Below are positions 8,147-16,586 of a stretch of DNA of 64,000 nt, piece after piece. Numbering within the stretch: the first letter of the stretch is position 1; each line of letters starts with the position of its first letter. Made by a program: the position numbers and the translations under genes. The notes beneath the pieces are model-generated. The model was not told the DNA's origin. It did not search any database and was given only the letters and a program-made list of their open reading frames with translations. The DNA comes from an uncultured Clostridia bacterium (lineage in GTDB: Bacteria; Bacillota; Clostridia; TANB77; CAG-508): positions 138,907 through 202,906 of the forward strand of contig CALYAM010000001.1 of assembly GCA_944393565.1 (NCBI GenBank), given 5' to 3'.

Positions 8147-9304
8147 ATGGATTTAGATAAAATAGGAAAATTTATTGCTTTGAATCGCAAAAATAAAGGA
8201 TTAACACAGGAACAATTAGCCGAAAAATTAGGAGTAACAAATAAAACAATTTCAAGGTGGGAAACAGGAAAATATATGCCTGACTTATCTTTATTAAAAC
8301 CATTAAGTGAGGAATTAGGAATAACATTAAATGAATTATTATCTGGTGAAAAAATAAAGGAAGAAAAAATAGTCGAAAATACAGAGAGAAATATACTAAA
8401 TACAATAGATTACTCGAGCAAAAAAGTTGAAAATGAGCACAAAAAAATATCTATTATATTAATGATTTTAGGTGCTATTATAAGTATTTCAGCATTAACT
8501 ATTTTTAACAAAGAAAGTAGTTGGTGTTCTATATATTCTATTATAGGTATTATTATATTTGTAATAGGTTTAGTAAGAAATTTAAAAAAGTTTAAGAAAA
8601 TACAAAAAATAGGTATTGGAATAGTCTTATTTATAGGGATATTTGGAATATTCTATATAGCTGATTATTTGGGGGTAAAAACAAATAATAGACCACCAAT
8701 TTATAACTATGAAATAGAAACAACATTTAGAGAAACAAAAGAAATTGCCTATTATAGTTTGTTCTATAATGTATATAGAATTAATGCAGATACAACAAAC
8801 GAATATTATGTTATTGATGAGAGAAAAGAATATAATTTTGATACTATGCCAATTACACCATTTAATAGAAATAAAAGTGGTATAGATAATATTTTAAAAT
8901 ATCAAAACAAATATGTTGGAAATAATAGTAATACTGGAAACTTAATAAGTAATTTGCCACTTTCTGAATATGGATATGTGTTTGAAATAGACTCAAATAA
9001 CTTAGGTTTAACGATAGATTATCATATTACGGATTGGTATATAAATGATGAAATGTATGTAGAAAGAGCTTTAGTATATAATTCTGTTGCATTATTTTCT
9101 TTAATAGATAACTTACAATATATAACCTTTAATTTTACAGGAAATAGTTACACAATTAAAAGAGAAAAAGTTCAAGAACTATATCCTAATTATAGCAATA
9201 TAAATGAAAATGGCATAAATAAAGATAACTTTAATATTTATTTAGAGAATAAAATGAATGATGATGTATTTATAAAGAACATATTTAATAAACTTTTTGT
9301 ATAA
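8147..9304 (+). CDS. XRE-family regulator with C-terminal membrane domain
   Basis: A 385-residue protein with an N-terminal helix-turn-helix (KNKGLTQEQLAEKLGVTNKT, then SRWETGKYMPD, residues about 9-65), a short linker, three hydrophobic helices between about 100 and 180, and a 200-residue extracytoplasmic domain with no motif I recognise. This resembles membrane-bound XRE regulators of Firmicutes that may sense envelope signals. ATG 8147 follows a GAGGAGGAG site. It stands alone, bracketed by a degenerate repeat and followed by two hairpins, which hints at acquisition as a unit. Confidence 0.8.
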   Translation: MDLDKIGKFIALNRKNKGLTQEQLAEKLGVTNKTISRWETGKYMPDLSLLKPLSEELGITLNELLSGEKIKEEKIVENTERNILNTIDYSSKKVENEHKKISIILMILGAIISISALTIFNKESSWCSIYSIIGIIIFVIGLVRNLKKFKKIQKIGIGIVLFIGIFGIFYIADYLGVKTNNRPPIYNYEIETTFRETKEIAYYSLFYNVYRINADTTNEYYVIDERKEYNFDTMPITPFNRNKSGIDNILKYQNKYVGNNSNTGNLISNLPLSEYGYVFEIDSNNLGLTIDYHITDWYINDEMYVERALVYNSVALFSLIDNLQYITFNFTGNSYTIKREKVQELYPNYSNINENGINKDNFNIYLENKMNDDVFIKNIFNKLFV

Positions 9305-9315
9305 ATTACAATATG

Positions 9316-9350
9316 AAGAACTGATAATTAGCTGAAAAGATTAGTTCTTT
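9316..9350 (+). terminator. Weak terminator after the XRE gene
   Basis: AAGAACT (9316-9322) pairs with AGTTCTT (9343-9349), shortly after the stop. The T-run is short. Confidence 0.4.
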
Positions 9351-9414
9351 ATTGTATAATCTTAACATAAATTGGTAATTTGTAGAAGAGATTATCAGTT
9401 CACATTAAGTCACA

Positions 9415-9453
9415 TTAAGAGAAGTAAACTAGTAGTTGGTTTACTTCTCTTAA
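9415..9453. repeat. Perfect 15-bp inverted repeat in intergenic region
   Basis: TTAAGAGAAGTAAAC (9415-9429) pairs perfectly with GTTTACTTCTCTTAA (9439-9453) around a 9-base loop. A short direct repeat, CACATTAAG, occurs twice just before and into the stem. The rest of 9305-9735 shows no open gene. Confidence 0.7.
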
Positions 9454-9493
9454 TATTGATGGTGAAATTTAAATTGTAAGGATGAAAGTTATC

Positions 9494-9526
9494 AATTCGC
9501 TATTTGATAGGTGTTAATTCTAATAA
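9494..9526 (+). repeat. Downstream copy of the degenerate repeat flanking the XRE gene
   Basis: AATTCGCTATTTG followed by GGTGTTAATT, matching 8078-8110 in the same orientation. Confidence 0.45.
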
Positions 9527-9735
9527 GAAAATTAGTGAGTTAAATTTGTAGTAATGATACACATTATTAATCTTCCTGCTTTTTATGGTGGCTAAATTGA
9601 TATTAATTACTGCTTCCACCAAATCATAAGTCTTGATCATTCATATATTTACACCATATTATTTTACATAAATTAATTTTCTTTGAAATATCTTAAGTTA
9701 TAAGTTATAATAGGTTACTGAAAAGAGGGAAGAAA

Positions 9736-10344
9736 ATGATAAAAAGATATAAAATAAATGAAATTGAAAAAATAGCACAAATACTAAAAAATGATGGAGT
9801 TATTAGTGTTCCAACTGATACTATTTTTGGTATTTGTGCTAGGATAAATTCACAAATAGCATATAATAAATTGTTAGAAGTAAAGAGAAGACCATTAAAT
9901 AAAGCTTTTCCAGTTATGTGTGCAAATAAAGAACAAATAAAAAATATAGCAATTGTAGATGAAATAGCTGAAAAAATAATTAAAGTATTTATGCCAGGTC
10001 CAATTACTCTGGTTTTAAAAAAAAATAGTACTTTGCCAGAATATGTTACAAATGGAAAAGACACAATTGCTGTAAGAATGGCTACATCGAAAGCACTGGA
10101 AAAATTAATTACAGAAATAGGAAGCCCAATATTTATGACAAGTGCTAACCAAAGTGGAGAACCTGAATGTACCAATTTAGGCGAAATAGAAAAATCTTGT
10201 CCATTATTAGATGGAATGATGGAAGGGGAAGTTTATTATTCAATGGGAAGTACGATTGTGGATTGCACATCAAAAAAAATTGAGATTTTGAGAGAAGGTC
10301 CAATTTCGTTTGAACAGATAAAAAAAATTATAGATAAAATGTGA
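9736..10344 (+). CDS. L-threonylcarbamoyladenylate synthase (Sua5/YciO/YrdC family)
   Basis: Makes threonylcarbamoyl-AMP for the universal t6A modification at position 37 of ANN-reading tRNAs. The 202 residues carry the YrdC core: GVISVPTDTIFGICA near the start, the KRRPLNKAFPVMC substrate loop, MPGPITLVLKK, IAVRMA and SPIFMTSANQSGEP. It lacks the C-terminal Sua5 domain, so it is the short YrdC/TsaC type. An AGAGGGAAGAAA site precedes the ATG. It is isolated and followed directly by gene debris. Confidence 0.9.
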   Translation: MIKRYKINEIEKIAQILKNDGVISVPTDTIFGICARINSQIAYNKLLEVKRRPLNKAFPVMCANKEQIKNIAIVDEIAEKIIKVFMPGPITLVLKKNSTLPEYVTNGKDTIAVRMATSKALEKLITEIGSPIFMTSANQSGEPECTNLGEIEKSCPLLDGMMEGEVYYSMGSTIVDCTSKKIEILREGPISFEQIKKIIDKM

Positions 10345-10346
10345 TC

Positions 10347-10450
10347 AACCAATACTTAAGACATACAGAAATAGACAGAGTAATATGAAAAGATAGAACA
10401 ACAATAAGTGGAGACATAAAAAGAGGATTGGTAAAAAATCTAACCTCCCC
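10347..10450 (+). pseudogene. Possible remnant of an IS30-type transposase helix-turn-helix
   Basis: Reading from 10347 in one frame gives RHTEIDRVI, a TGA, then KDRTTISGDIKRGLVKNLTS, which resembles the IS30-family N-terminal helix-turn-helix (typically a [K/R]DRTTISREIKR stretch). About 35 codons survive. The match is by memory of the family motif and is short, so this is tentative. Confidence 0.35.
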
Positions 10451-10492
10451 GGCTATGGTAAAGATAAAAACAATAAAAGAGGTAGAAAAAGG

Positions 10493-10540
10493 CTACCTAT
10501 CTTGTCATGAAACAAATCATGTACGAGATGGGTAGTTTTT
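10493..10540 (+). terminator. Leader hairpin with T-run, copy 1
   Basis: A stem of CTACCTATCT with AGATGGGTAG (one G-U pair), an inner CATGA/TCATG pairing and TTTTT. The same roughly 58 bases recur at 26563-26620, in both places upstream of a fragment of the same gene family. Confidence 0.65.
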
Positions 10541-10567
10541 GTGTGCAAAAAGATAAAAGAGAAATAA

Positions 10568-10867
10568 AAAGCCAAAAAGCCAAAAAGGAGAGTAGCAAAG
10601 AATGGAGGATTTTATATAAGTAGATATGAAGTAGGAGAAGGAGGAAGTAGCAAAAAGGGGCAGAAGGTATTAACAGCAGAAGACCCATCCAATATAACAG
10701 AAGAGGACAAATATTTAGGAGCAGGCAACTGGTATGGACTATATGATGCTATAAAAAATATAGGTGAAAATAAACAAATGATATGGGGATGCCAATATGA
10801 TCAAGTGATAAAATTCTTGATAGAACAAGGAGAATATGTAAAGAAGGAGTATCAGAAAAATCATTAA
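10568..10867 (+). pseudogene. Truncated copy of the formylglycine-enzyme-like gene found at 26.7 kb
   Basis: From about 10592 the frame reads VAKNGGFYISRYEVG, then SSKKGQKVL, YLGAGNWYGLYDAIKN and KQMIWGCQYDQVIKFL, then diverges and ends at TAA 10865-10867. It matches the middle of the 26.7-kb gene closely in DNA and protein. There is no start codon: the shared leader, including a GGAGAG site, runs directly into the middle of the gene, so about 450 bases present in the other copy are deleted. The C-terminal variable-like region is also missing. A dead fragment. Confidence 0.85.
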
Positions 10868-11003
10868 ATATATATTAAAAAAAGAAAAAACAGTGTTTCT
10901 CTTTTATAAACTTATAAAACATACCGTTTAATAGTGGAAATTTTTATCATTTTATGATATTATGCAAAAATAATGCAAAAATTAAATTTGAAAGGAAATG
11001 GTT

Positions 11004-11705
11004 ATGAAATTAGTAGTAAAAAATCTAAAAAAGAATTTTGAAAATAAAGTAGTATTAAAAGATATAAATTTTGAATTTGAAAAAGGGAAAATTTATGGAC
11101 TACTTGGAAGAAATGGAGCAGGAAAAACAACATTTTTTAACTGTTTAAATGAAGATATAGAAATAGATGCAGGAGAATTTTTTATTGAAGATAATGGAAA
11201 ACAAAGGAAAATGGAAGCAGAGGACATAGGATATGTATTGTCAACTCCAAATGTTCCAGAATTTTTAACAGCAAGAGAGTTTTTGAAATTCTTTATTGAT
11301 ATAAATAAGAAAAGAATAAAAAATAAAAAGACTATAGATGAATATTTTGAATTTATGAAAATAGAAAAAGAAGATAGAGATAGGCTATTAAAAGATTATT
11401 CACATGGTATGAAAAATAAAATGCAAATGCTTGTTAATATAATAGCAAACCCAAATGTTTTATTGTTAGATGAGCCTTTAACATCTTTCGATGTTGTAGT
11501 TGCTGAAGAAATGAAACAAATGTTAAGAGAGATAAAAAAAGACCATATTATAATTTTCTCAACACACATAATGGAACTTGCACTAGATTTATGCGATGAA
11601 ATCGTTATTTTAAATAAAGGTATTTTAGAAGAAATAGACAAAAATAATTTAGACAATGACCATTTAAAAAATAAAATTATAGATGCCCTAAAGGAGGAAA
11701 ATTAA
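11004..11705 (+). CDS. ABC transporter ATP-binding protein (exporter type)
   Basis: A 233-residue ABC ATPase. Walker A is GLLGRNGAGKTTFFNCL (about residue 35), the signature is the variant YSHGMKNKMQ, Walker B is VLLLDEPLTSFD and the switch His is in IIFSTHIMELA. It ends 2 bases before the permease gene, with which it forms a two-gene operon. ATG 11004 is preferred; ATG 10998 is too close to the AAAGGAAA site. Resembles ATPases of DrrA/YxlF-like exporters; substrate unknown. Confidence 0.9.
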   Translation: MKLVVKNLKKNFENKVVLKDINFEFEKGKIYGLLGRNGAGKTTFFNCLNEDIEIDAGEFFIEDNGKQRKMEAEDIGYVLSTPNVPEFLTAREFLKFFIDINKKRIKNKKTIDEYFEFMKIEKEDRDRLLKDYSHGMKNKMQMLVNIIANPNVLLLDEPLTSFDVVVAEEMKQMLREIKKDHIIIFSTHIMELALDLCDEIVILNKGILEEIDKNNLDNDHLKNKIIDALKEEN

Positions 11706-11706
11706 A

Positions 11707-13284
11707 ATGCTAAAAACATTTGTTACTTCCTTTAAGTTACAAAATACATATAGAACAAACAGTATTATATATTCTATAAAACAATTACCTTTAATAAAAA
11801 GAATACTACCAAATAGGTTATACAGTAGTAAAGGATTAAAGACATTTGCTGGTATTATCAGTATTCTGTGGGAGATAATAAGTATATTCATAGGAAAAAT
11901 TATTTATATTGCAGCAATGATATTTGGTGTAATGTCTTGGTATAAAACAAATCAAGCAGATACATTTATACATCTATTTACATTCTTGACTTTGGCAGGT
12001 GGAGTTTTAAATACATATATGCTAAATCCAACAAAAGACAAATATTATGCAATTATTTTAATGAATATAAACGCAAGAGAATATGGGCTTTCTAATTATT
12101 ATTATCAATTGTTAAAATTAATAATTGGATTTTTGCCATTTACGATTCTTTTTGGATGGATGCTAGGTGTTCCTTTGTGGGTGCAAATATTATTACCATT
12201 TTATATTTTAGTAACAAAATTAATTGTGATGAATTATATATTATACAAATTTAAAAAGAACAAAAAAGCAATTAGTGAAAACCTACCAACAAAATTTGTA
12301 TGGAGTTTTGTTGGGGCATGTTTATTACTGGCTTATGGATTACCCTTTTTAGGAATTGTAATAAATAGTACAATTTTCTTATTTGTTTCTATAATTGCAA
12401 TATTGCTTGGAATATATAGTTTAATAAAAATACATAATTTTAAAGAGTACAGAAAAATGTATAAACAAATTTTAACAGAATCTAATGTATATATGCAAGA
12501 AAAAGCAAATGGAACACAAGCTATGAAAGATAATAGCTTAAAACAAATAGAATTAGATGCAAAATATACTAGCAATAAAACAGGATTTGCATATTTCCAC
12601 GATTTATTTGCAAAAAGACATAAAAAAATATTAACAGAAGCAGCAAAGAAACAATCAGCTGTTATATTAGTAATAATTACAGCAATGATTATTGGAATAA
12701 CAATAAATGACAGTTTTAAAACTAAAACAAATGAATTTTTACTTATATATTTGCCATATTTTGTATTTATAATGTACCTAATAAATAGAAGTTCATCAGT
12801 TACACAAGCAATGTTCATGAACTGCGACCATAGTATGCTAACATATAGGATATATAGAACTCCAAAAGTTATACTAGGTATTTTTAAAGAAAGATTAAAA
12901 ACATTGATAACAATAAACTTAATGCCAGCAGTCTTAATTGGTGGAGGTTTAGCATTATTATTATACTTATCTGGTGGTACAGATAACCCAATTAATTATG
13001 TAATACTATTTATATCAATTATAGCAATGAGTATATTCTTTTCGGTTCATTATTTAGTGATGTATTATTTATTACAACCATATAATGTGAGTACAGAAAT
13101 GAAAAGTAGCACATACAAAGTTGTGCAATGGTTAACTTATATTGTTAGTTGGTATATGATCCAAATAAAGATGCCGACATTTGGCTTTGGAATTACAACA
13201 ATAGTATTTTGTATAGCATATAGCTTGATTTCACTATTTTTAGCATATAAATATGCACCTAAAACATTTAAGTTAAGAATATAA
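11707..13284 (+). CDS. ABC transporter membrane protein, partner of the preceding ATPase
   Basis: A 525-residue polytopic protein with about 10-12 hydrophobic segments (for example FILLPFYILVTKLIV-like stretches around 150-180 and 200-235, and a second block after residue 320). It has no motif I can tie to a named family beyond large ABC-2 type exporter permeases. The start overlaps the upstream gene's AAAGGAGG site, so the pair is translated together. The cargo cannot be told from sequence. Confidence 0.75.
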   Translation: MLKTFVTSFKLQNTYRTNSIIYSIKQLPLIKRILPNRLYSSKGLKTFAGIISILWEIISIFIGKIIYIAAMIFGVMSWYKTNQADTFIHLFTFLTLAGGVLNTYMLNPTKDKYYAIILMNINAREYGLSNYYYQLLKLIIGFLPFTILFGWMLGVPLWVQILLPFYILVTKLIVMNYILYKFKKNKKAISENLPTKFVWSFVGACLLLAYGLPFLGIVINSTIFLFVSIIAILLGIYSLIKIHNFKEYRKMYKQILTESNVYMQEKANGTQAMKDNSLKQIELDAKYTSNKTGFAYFHDLFAKRHKKILTEAAKKQSAVILVIITAMIIGITINDSFKTKTNEFLLIYLPYFVFIMYLINRSSSVTQAMFMNCDHSMLTYRIYRTPKVILGIFKERLKTLITINLMPAVLIGGGLALLLYLSGGTDNPINYVILFISIIAMSIFFSVHYLVMYYLLQPYNVSTEMKSSTYKVVQWLTYIVSWYMIQIKMPTFGFGITTIVFCIAYSLISLFLAYKYAPKTFKLRI

Positions 13285-13410
13285 AAGAATTAGTGAGTGC
13301 TATTATTGATAATTGTTCTTATTTATGATAATATTCAAAAAGAAATTATATTTGAAAGTAAGCAACACATGTAAAATAATAAACTAATAAAAGACATTTT
13401 AGTATAGTGA

Positions 13411-13509
13411 TTAATAATTATAGCTCTCCTAATTGCAGTATCTGGAATTGTAATATTTGCGGGAACAATAACACAGTTCTTTGGATTTAGATATAATAGC
13501 TTTCAATAA
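13411..13509 (+). pseudogene. Remnant encoding a single hydrophobic helix
   Basis: An open stretch of 32 codons without a start codon reads LIAVSGIVIFAGTITQFFGF and ends RYNSFQ. The hydrophobicity looks like a membrane segment of a lost small gene between the ABC permease and ogt. Low certainty. Confidence 0.3.
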
Positions 13510-13547
13510 AGATATTGGGAAAAGGAAATAAGATAGGAGAATTTGTT

Positions 13548-14087
13548 ATGATATACAAATACAAATATCAAACACCAAATGATTTTTCAAATATATTAAT
13601 GAATAGTGATGGCAAAACTTTGACAGGTTTATGGTTTGAAGGAACAAGAGATTCTTCAAAACACGAAACAAATTGTGAAGAAAAAGAAATTCCAATATTC
13701 AAAGAAACAAGCAAATGGCTTGATATATATTTTAGTGGAAAAGAGCCCAATTTTACACCAGAATATAAAATAAATAATTTAACACCATTTAGAAAAGAAG
13801 TAGTAGATATAATGAATAATATACCATTTGGAAAAACTTTAACATATAATGACATATCTAAAATAATTGAAAAGAATAGAAGGATAAAAAGAATGTCTGG
13901 CCAAGCAGTTGGAGGGGCTGTAGGATGGAATCCAATATGTATTATTATTCCCTGCCATAGAGTTGTTGGAACAAATGGAAGCTTAACAGGTTATGGTGGA
14001 GGAATAAAAAATAAAGTAGAATTATTAAAACTAGAAGGAAATGATATGAGCAAATTTTTCATTCCTAAAAGAGGCACAGCATTATGA
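13548..14087 (+). CDS. ogt: Methylated-DNA--protein-cysteine methyltransferase
   Basis: Suicide repair protein that takes alkyl groups from O6-alkylguanine onto its active-site Cys. The active site IPCHRVVG is near residue 128, followed by LTGYGGGIKNKVELLKLEG, and the helix-turn-helix region GQAVGGAVGWNP precedes it. Length 179 is normal for the MGMT/Ogt family. ATG 13548 follows AGATAGGAGA. Its stop overlaps the start of the Tag-ferredoxin gene (ATGA), so two alkylation-repair enzymes are co-translated. Confidence 0.95.
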   Translation: MIYKYKYQTPNDFSNILMNSDGKTLTGLWFEGTRDSSKHETNCEEKEIPIFKETSKWLDIYFSGKEPNFTPEYKINNLTPFRKEVVDIMNNIPFGKTLTYNDISKIIEKNRRIKRMSGQAVGGAVGWNPICIIIPCHRVVGTNGSLTGYGGGIKNKVELLKLEGNDMSKFFIPKRGTAL

Positions 14088-14845
14088 AAAGGTGTAAATG
14101 GTGTAATTTAAAAAATAAATTATATGTAAAATATCATGATGAAGAATGGTGTAAATTAAATTTAGATGATAAATACTTATTTGAAATGCTAATTTTAGAG
14201 TCTTTTCAAGCAGGGCTTTCTTGGGAGTGTGTGCTAAATAAAAGAGAAAGTTTTAGAAAAGCATTTGATAACTTTGACATAAATAAAATTTGCAATTATG
14301 ATGATAATAAGATACAAGAATTATTGGATAACAAAAATATCATAAGAAATAAATCAAAAATAAAAGCAGTCATAAATAATAGTAAAATTTTCAAAAACAT
14401 ACAAAATGAATATAGCTCTTTTCATAACTACTTAAATACATTTAGAAAAAACACCATTATTTATGAAACAGATAAAACTACAAACGAGCTATCAGATACA
14501 ATTTCAAAGGATTTACAAAAAAGAGGAATGAAATTTGTAGGTAGTACAATAATTTATTCGTATTTACAAGCAATAGGGATTATATATTCACACGATGAAG
14601 AATGTTTTTTATATAAAAAAGGAGAATGCCATATGCAAAATGAGACAAATATGGAAATAAAAATAATAGTAGAAAACTGTCCACAAAATCACAAATGCCC
14701 AGCTGTAAAAATTTGTCCAACAGGTGCACTGTCACAAAACGGTTTTGAAGCCCCAAAAATTAATTATAGCAAATGTATAAAATGTGGCAAATGCTCAAGC
14801 TTTTGTCCACGAAAAGCATTGGTATTAGATAAAAAGAACAAGTAA
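14084..14845 (+). CDS. tag: DNA-3-methyladenine glycosylase I fused to a ferredoxin domain
   Basis: Residues 1-178 are Tag glycosylase: CKWCNLKNKLYVKYHDEEW with the zinc-binding Cys and the acidic residue of the pocket, SFQAGLSWECVLNKRESF, and HDEECF near the end. Residues from about 184 form a separate 4Fe-4S domain with CPAVKICPTGAL and CIKCGKCSSFCPRKAL. At the junction an in-frame ATG (14633) has its own AAAAAAGGAG site 9 bases upstream, so the ferredoxin part may also be made alone. Overlaps ogt by 4 bases. The unfused Tag is about 190 residues; this one is 253. Confidence 0.9.
   Translation: MKRCKWCNLKNKLYVKYHDEEWCKLNLDDKYLFEMLILESFQAGLSWECVLNKRESFRKAFDNFDINKICNYDDNKIQELLDNKNIIRNKSKIKAVINNSKIFKNIQNEYSSFHNYLNTFRKNTIIYETDKTTNELSDTISKDLQKRGMKFVGSTIIYSYLQAIGIIYSHDEECFLYKKGECHMQNETNMEIKIIVENCPQNHKCPAVKICPTGALSQNGFEAPKINYSKCIKCGKCSSFCPRKALVLDKKNK
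14617..14635 (+). promoter_or_regulatory. Internal ribosome site and in-frame ATG at the Tag/ferredoxin junction
   Basis: AAAAAAGGAG followed 6-9 bases later by ATG 14633, in the Tag frame. It would give a separate 70-residue ferredoxin-like protein. Confidence 0.5.
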
Positions 14846-14903
14846 ATTTGGTTATATTAAACATATTAAATATATTAAATTTTATAATGAAAGGATGGTA
14901 AAT

Positions 14904-15776
14904 ATGGAAAAAGCAAAGGTATATTTTACGAATAAAATATCACAAGAAAGTCTGGTAAATATGTACGAAAAGTTAGGTGTACAATTAAGTGGAAATGTTG
15001 CTGTTAAACTTCACTCAGGAGAACATGGAAACAAAAACTATTTAAAACCTGAATTTGTAGAGAAACTTGTAAAAAGAGTTAATGGAACTGTTGTAGAATG
15101 TAATACAGCATATGAAGGACAAAGAAATACAACAGAAAAACACAAAAAATTAATGGATGAACATGAATGGACAAAATATTTTAATGTAGATATTATGGAC
15201 GCTGAAGGACCAGATTTAGAACTTGACATACCAAATGGGATTCAAATTAAAAAGAATTTTGTAGGAAAAAATTTAGCAAATTATAATTCAATGCTTGTAC
15301 TTTCGCATTTTAAAGGCCATGCTATGGGAGGCTTTGGAGGCGCACTTAAACAGTTATCAATTGGTTGCGCTTCTTCTTATGGAAAAGCTTATATTCATGG
15401 AGCAGGAACTGTAAAAGGAAATATTTTTGGAACAGACCAAATACAATTTGTAGTATCAATGGGGGATGCAGCAAGTAGTGTTCATAAATACTTTAATGGA
15501 AATATAGTATATATAAATGCAATGGTAAATATATCTCGCGATTGTGATTGCGATGGAAATGCTTCAGCGCCTTGTATGAAAGATATAGGAATTCTGGCAA
15601 GTACAGACCCTGTTGCAATAGACAAAGCATGCCTTGACCTAGTGTATAATTCAAATGATCCTGGAAAAGAAACACTAATAAAGAGAATTGAAGAAAAGAA
15701 AGCAATATATATCATAGAAACGGCCGAAAAACTAGGCACAGGTTCAAGTAAGTATGAACTAATAAATGTTTATTAA
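14904..15776 (+). CDS. DUF362 domain protein
   Basis: A 290-residue protein of the DUF362 family, of uncertain biochemistry and often linked to iron-sulfur proteins. Visible family features are VKLHSGEHGNKNYL near residue 37, SHFKGHAMGGFGGALKQLS near 135, the cysteine cluster DCDCDGNASAPCMKDIG and ASTDPVAIDKACLDLV. Unlike many relatives it lacks a C-terminal ferredoxin domain; the gene immediately upstream carries one fused to Tag. ATG 14904 is preferred to ATG 14895, which overlaps the AAAGGATGG site. Confidence 0.88.
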   Translation: MEKAKVYFTNKISQESLVNMYEKLGVQLSGNVAVKLHSGEHGNKNYLKPEFVEKLVKRVNGTVVECNTAYEGQRNTTEKHKKLMDEHEWTKYFNVDIMDAEGPDLELDIPNGIQIKKNFVGKNLANYNSMLVLSHFKGHAMGGFGGALKQLSIGCASSYGKAYIHGAGTVKGNIFGTDQIQFVVSMGDAASSVHKYFNGNIVYINAMVNISRDCDCDGNASAPCMKDIGILASTDPVAIDKACLDLVYNSNDPGKETLIKRIEEKKAIYIIETAEKLGTGSSKYELINVY

Positions 15777-15781
15777 AGAAA

Positions 15782-15808
15782 CAGCCCATTTATAAATTAA
15801 ATGGGCTG
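15782..15808. terminator. Bidirectional hairpin between convergent genes
   Basis: CAGCCCATTTA (15782-15792) pairs perfectly with TAAATGGGCTG (15798-15808) between DUF362 and the convergent Crp/Fnr gene. Confidence 0.7.
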
Positions 15809-15820
15809 AAATATTTTAAA

Positions 15821-16477
15821 CTAGAAATCTAAATTGATATTATTGTTTTTATAAAGTAAAGTTATTTTTCGGTTTTTTATTTCTATAAAACGTTCTTCTC
15901 TTAAATGTTTTAGCTCTCTAAACATTGCTGAACGATTAACTGAAATGTAATCTGCTAAGTCTTTTAATGAAAATGGCAAATATATATATTTTAAGTTGCT
16001 CTTTTTGTATTCTAACTCAAAATATCTCAATAATTTATTACGAATTTGTTTTTCTTCTAATACTTTTATTCTTTCATTTGTTTTTTTGTATTTTATATTA
16101 ACAATATTAAATAAATTTTGCAGAAATACATTAAAATATGGATATTTTACATTATCAGGTTTTATTAATTCATTATAATTAAATACTAAAATCTGAGAAT
16201 CCTGCTTAGAAATTATTTCACAATTTCCTATATATATTGCAGAAATATTTGTTCCAAAAACTCCATATTTATCTAAAGTTTCTAAAACAACTGTGTCTCC
16301 ATTATATTCAATATTAATAATTTGGAGACAGCCTTCTAACACTATACCAATAATGTTAGTATTATTTATAGTAGATAATATCTGCTCGTTTTTTTTAAAA
16401 TTATAAACATGAACTTCTAACAAATCATACAATTTGGACATCTGAAGATTAGACAAGCCATCAAAAGGATAAGTCAT
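15821..16477 (-). CDS. Crp/Fnr-family transcriptional regulator
   Basis: A 218-residue regulator with an N-terminal cyclic-nucleotide-type beta barrel (ILSTINNTNIIGIVLEGCLQ, LDKYGVFG) and a C-terminal winged helix with LPFSLKDLADYISVNRSAM as recognition region. No Cys cluster like the 4Fe-4S ligands of Fnr is visible. The start chosen is the ATG at 16477 (MTYPFDG), with GGTGG upstream on that strand. It is divergent from nrdD, and a perfect 18-bp palindrome lies between them, so it probably regulates itself and the anaerobic reductase. The effector is unknown. Confidence 0.85.
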   Translation of the reverse strand: MTYPFDGLSNLQMSKLYDLLEVHVYNFKKNEQILSTINNTNIIGIVLEGCLQIINIEYNGDTVVLETLDKYGVFGTNISAIYIGNCEIISKQDSQILVFNYNELIKPDNVKYPYFNVFLQNLFNIVNIKYKKTNERIKVLEEKQIRNKLLRYFELEYKKSNLKYIYLPFSLKDLADYISVNRSAMFRELKHLREERFIEIKNRKITLLYKNNNINLDF

Positions 16478-16513
16478 AAAAACCACCAAAAAAATTTTAA
16501 CAAAAATATAAAG

Positions 16514-16531
16514 AAGTTGCAAGTGCAACTT
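16514..16531. promoter_or_regulatory. Perfect palindromic operator between the Crp/Fnr gene and nrdD
   Basis: AAGTTGCA-AG-TGCAACTT: 8-bp arms around a 2-base centre, that is, TTGC-N4-GCAA in the Crp/Fnr half-site layout (compare TTGAT-N4-ATCAA for Fnr). It is 36 bases before the regulator's start and 55 before nrdD. Confidence 0.7.
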
Positions 16532-16586
16532 GTATGTATTTTAAATTATTAATAAAATTTATTCAATAACAAAGGAGGAATGTGTA

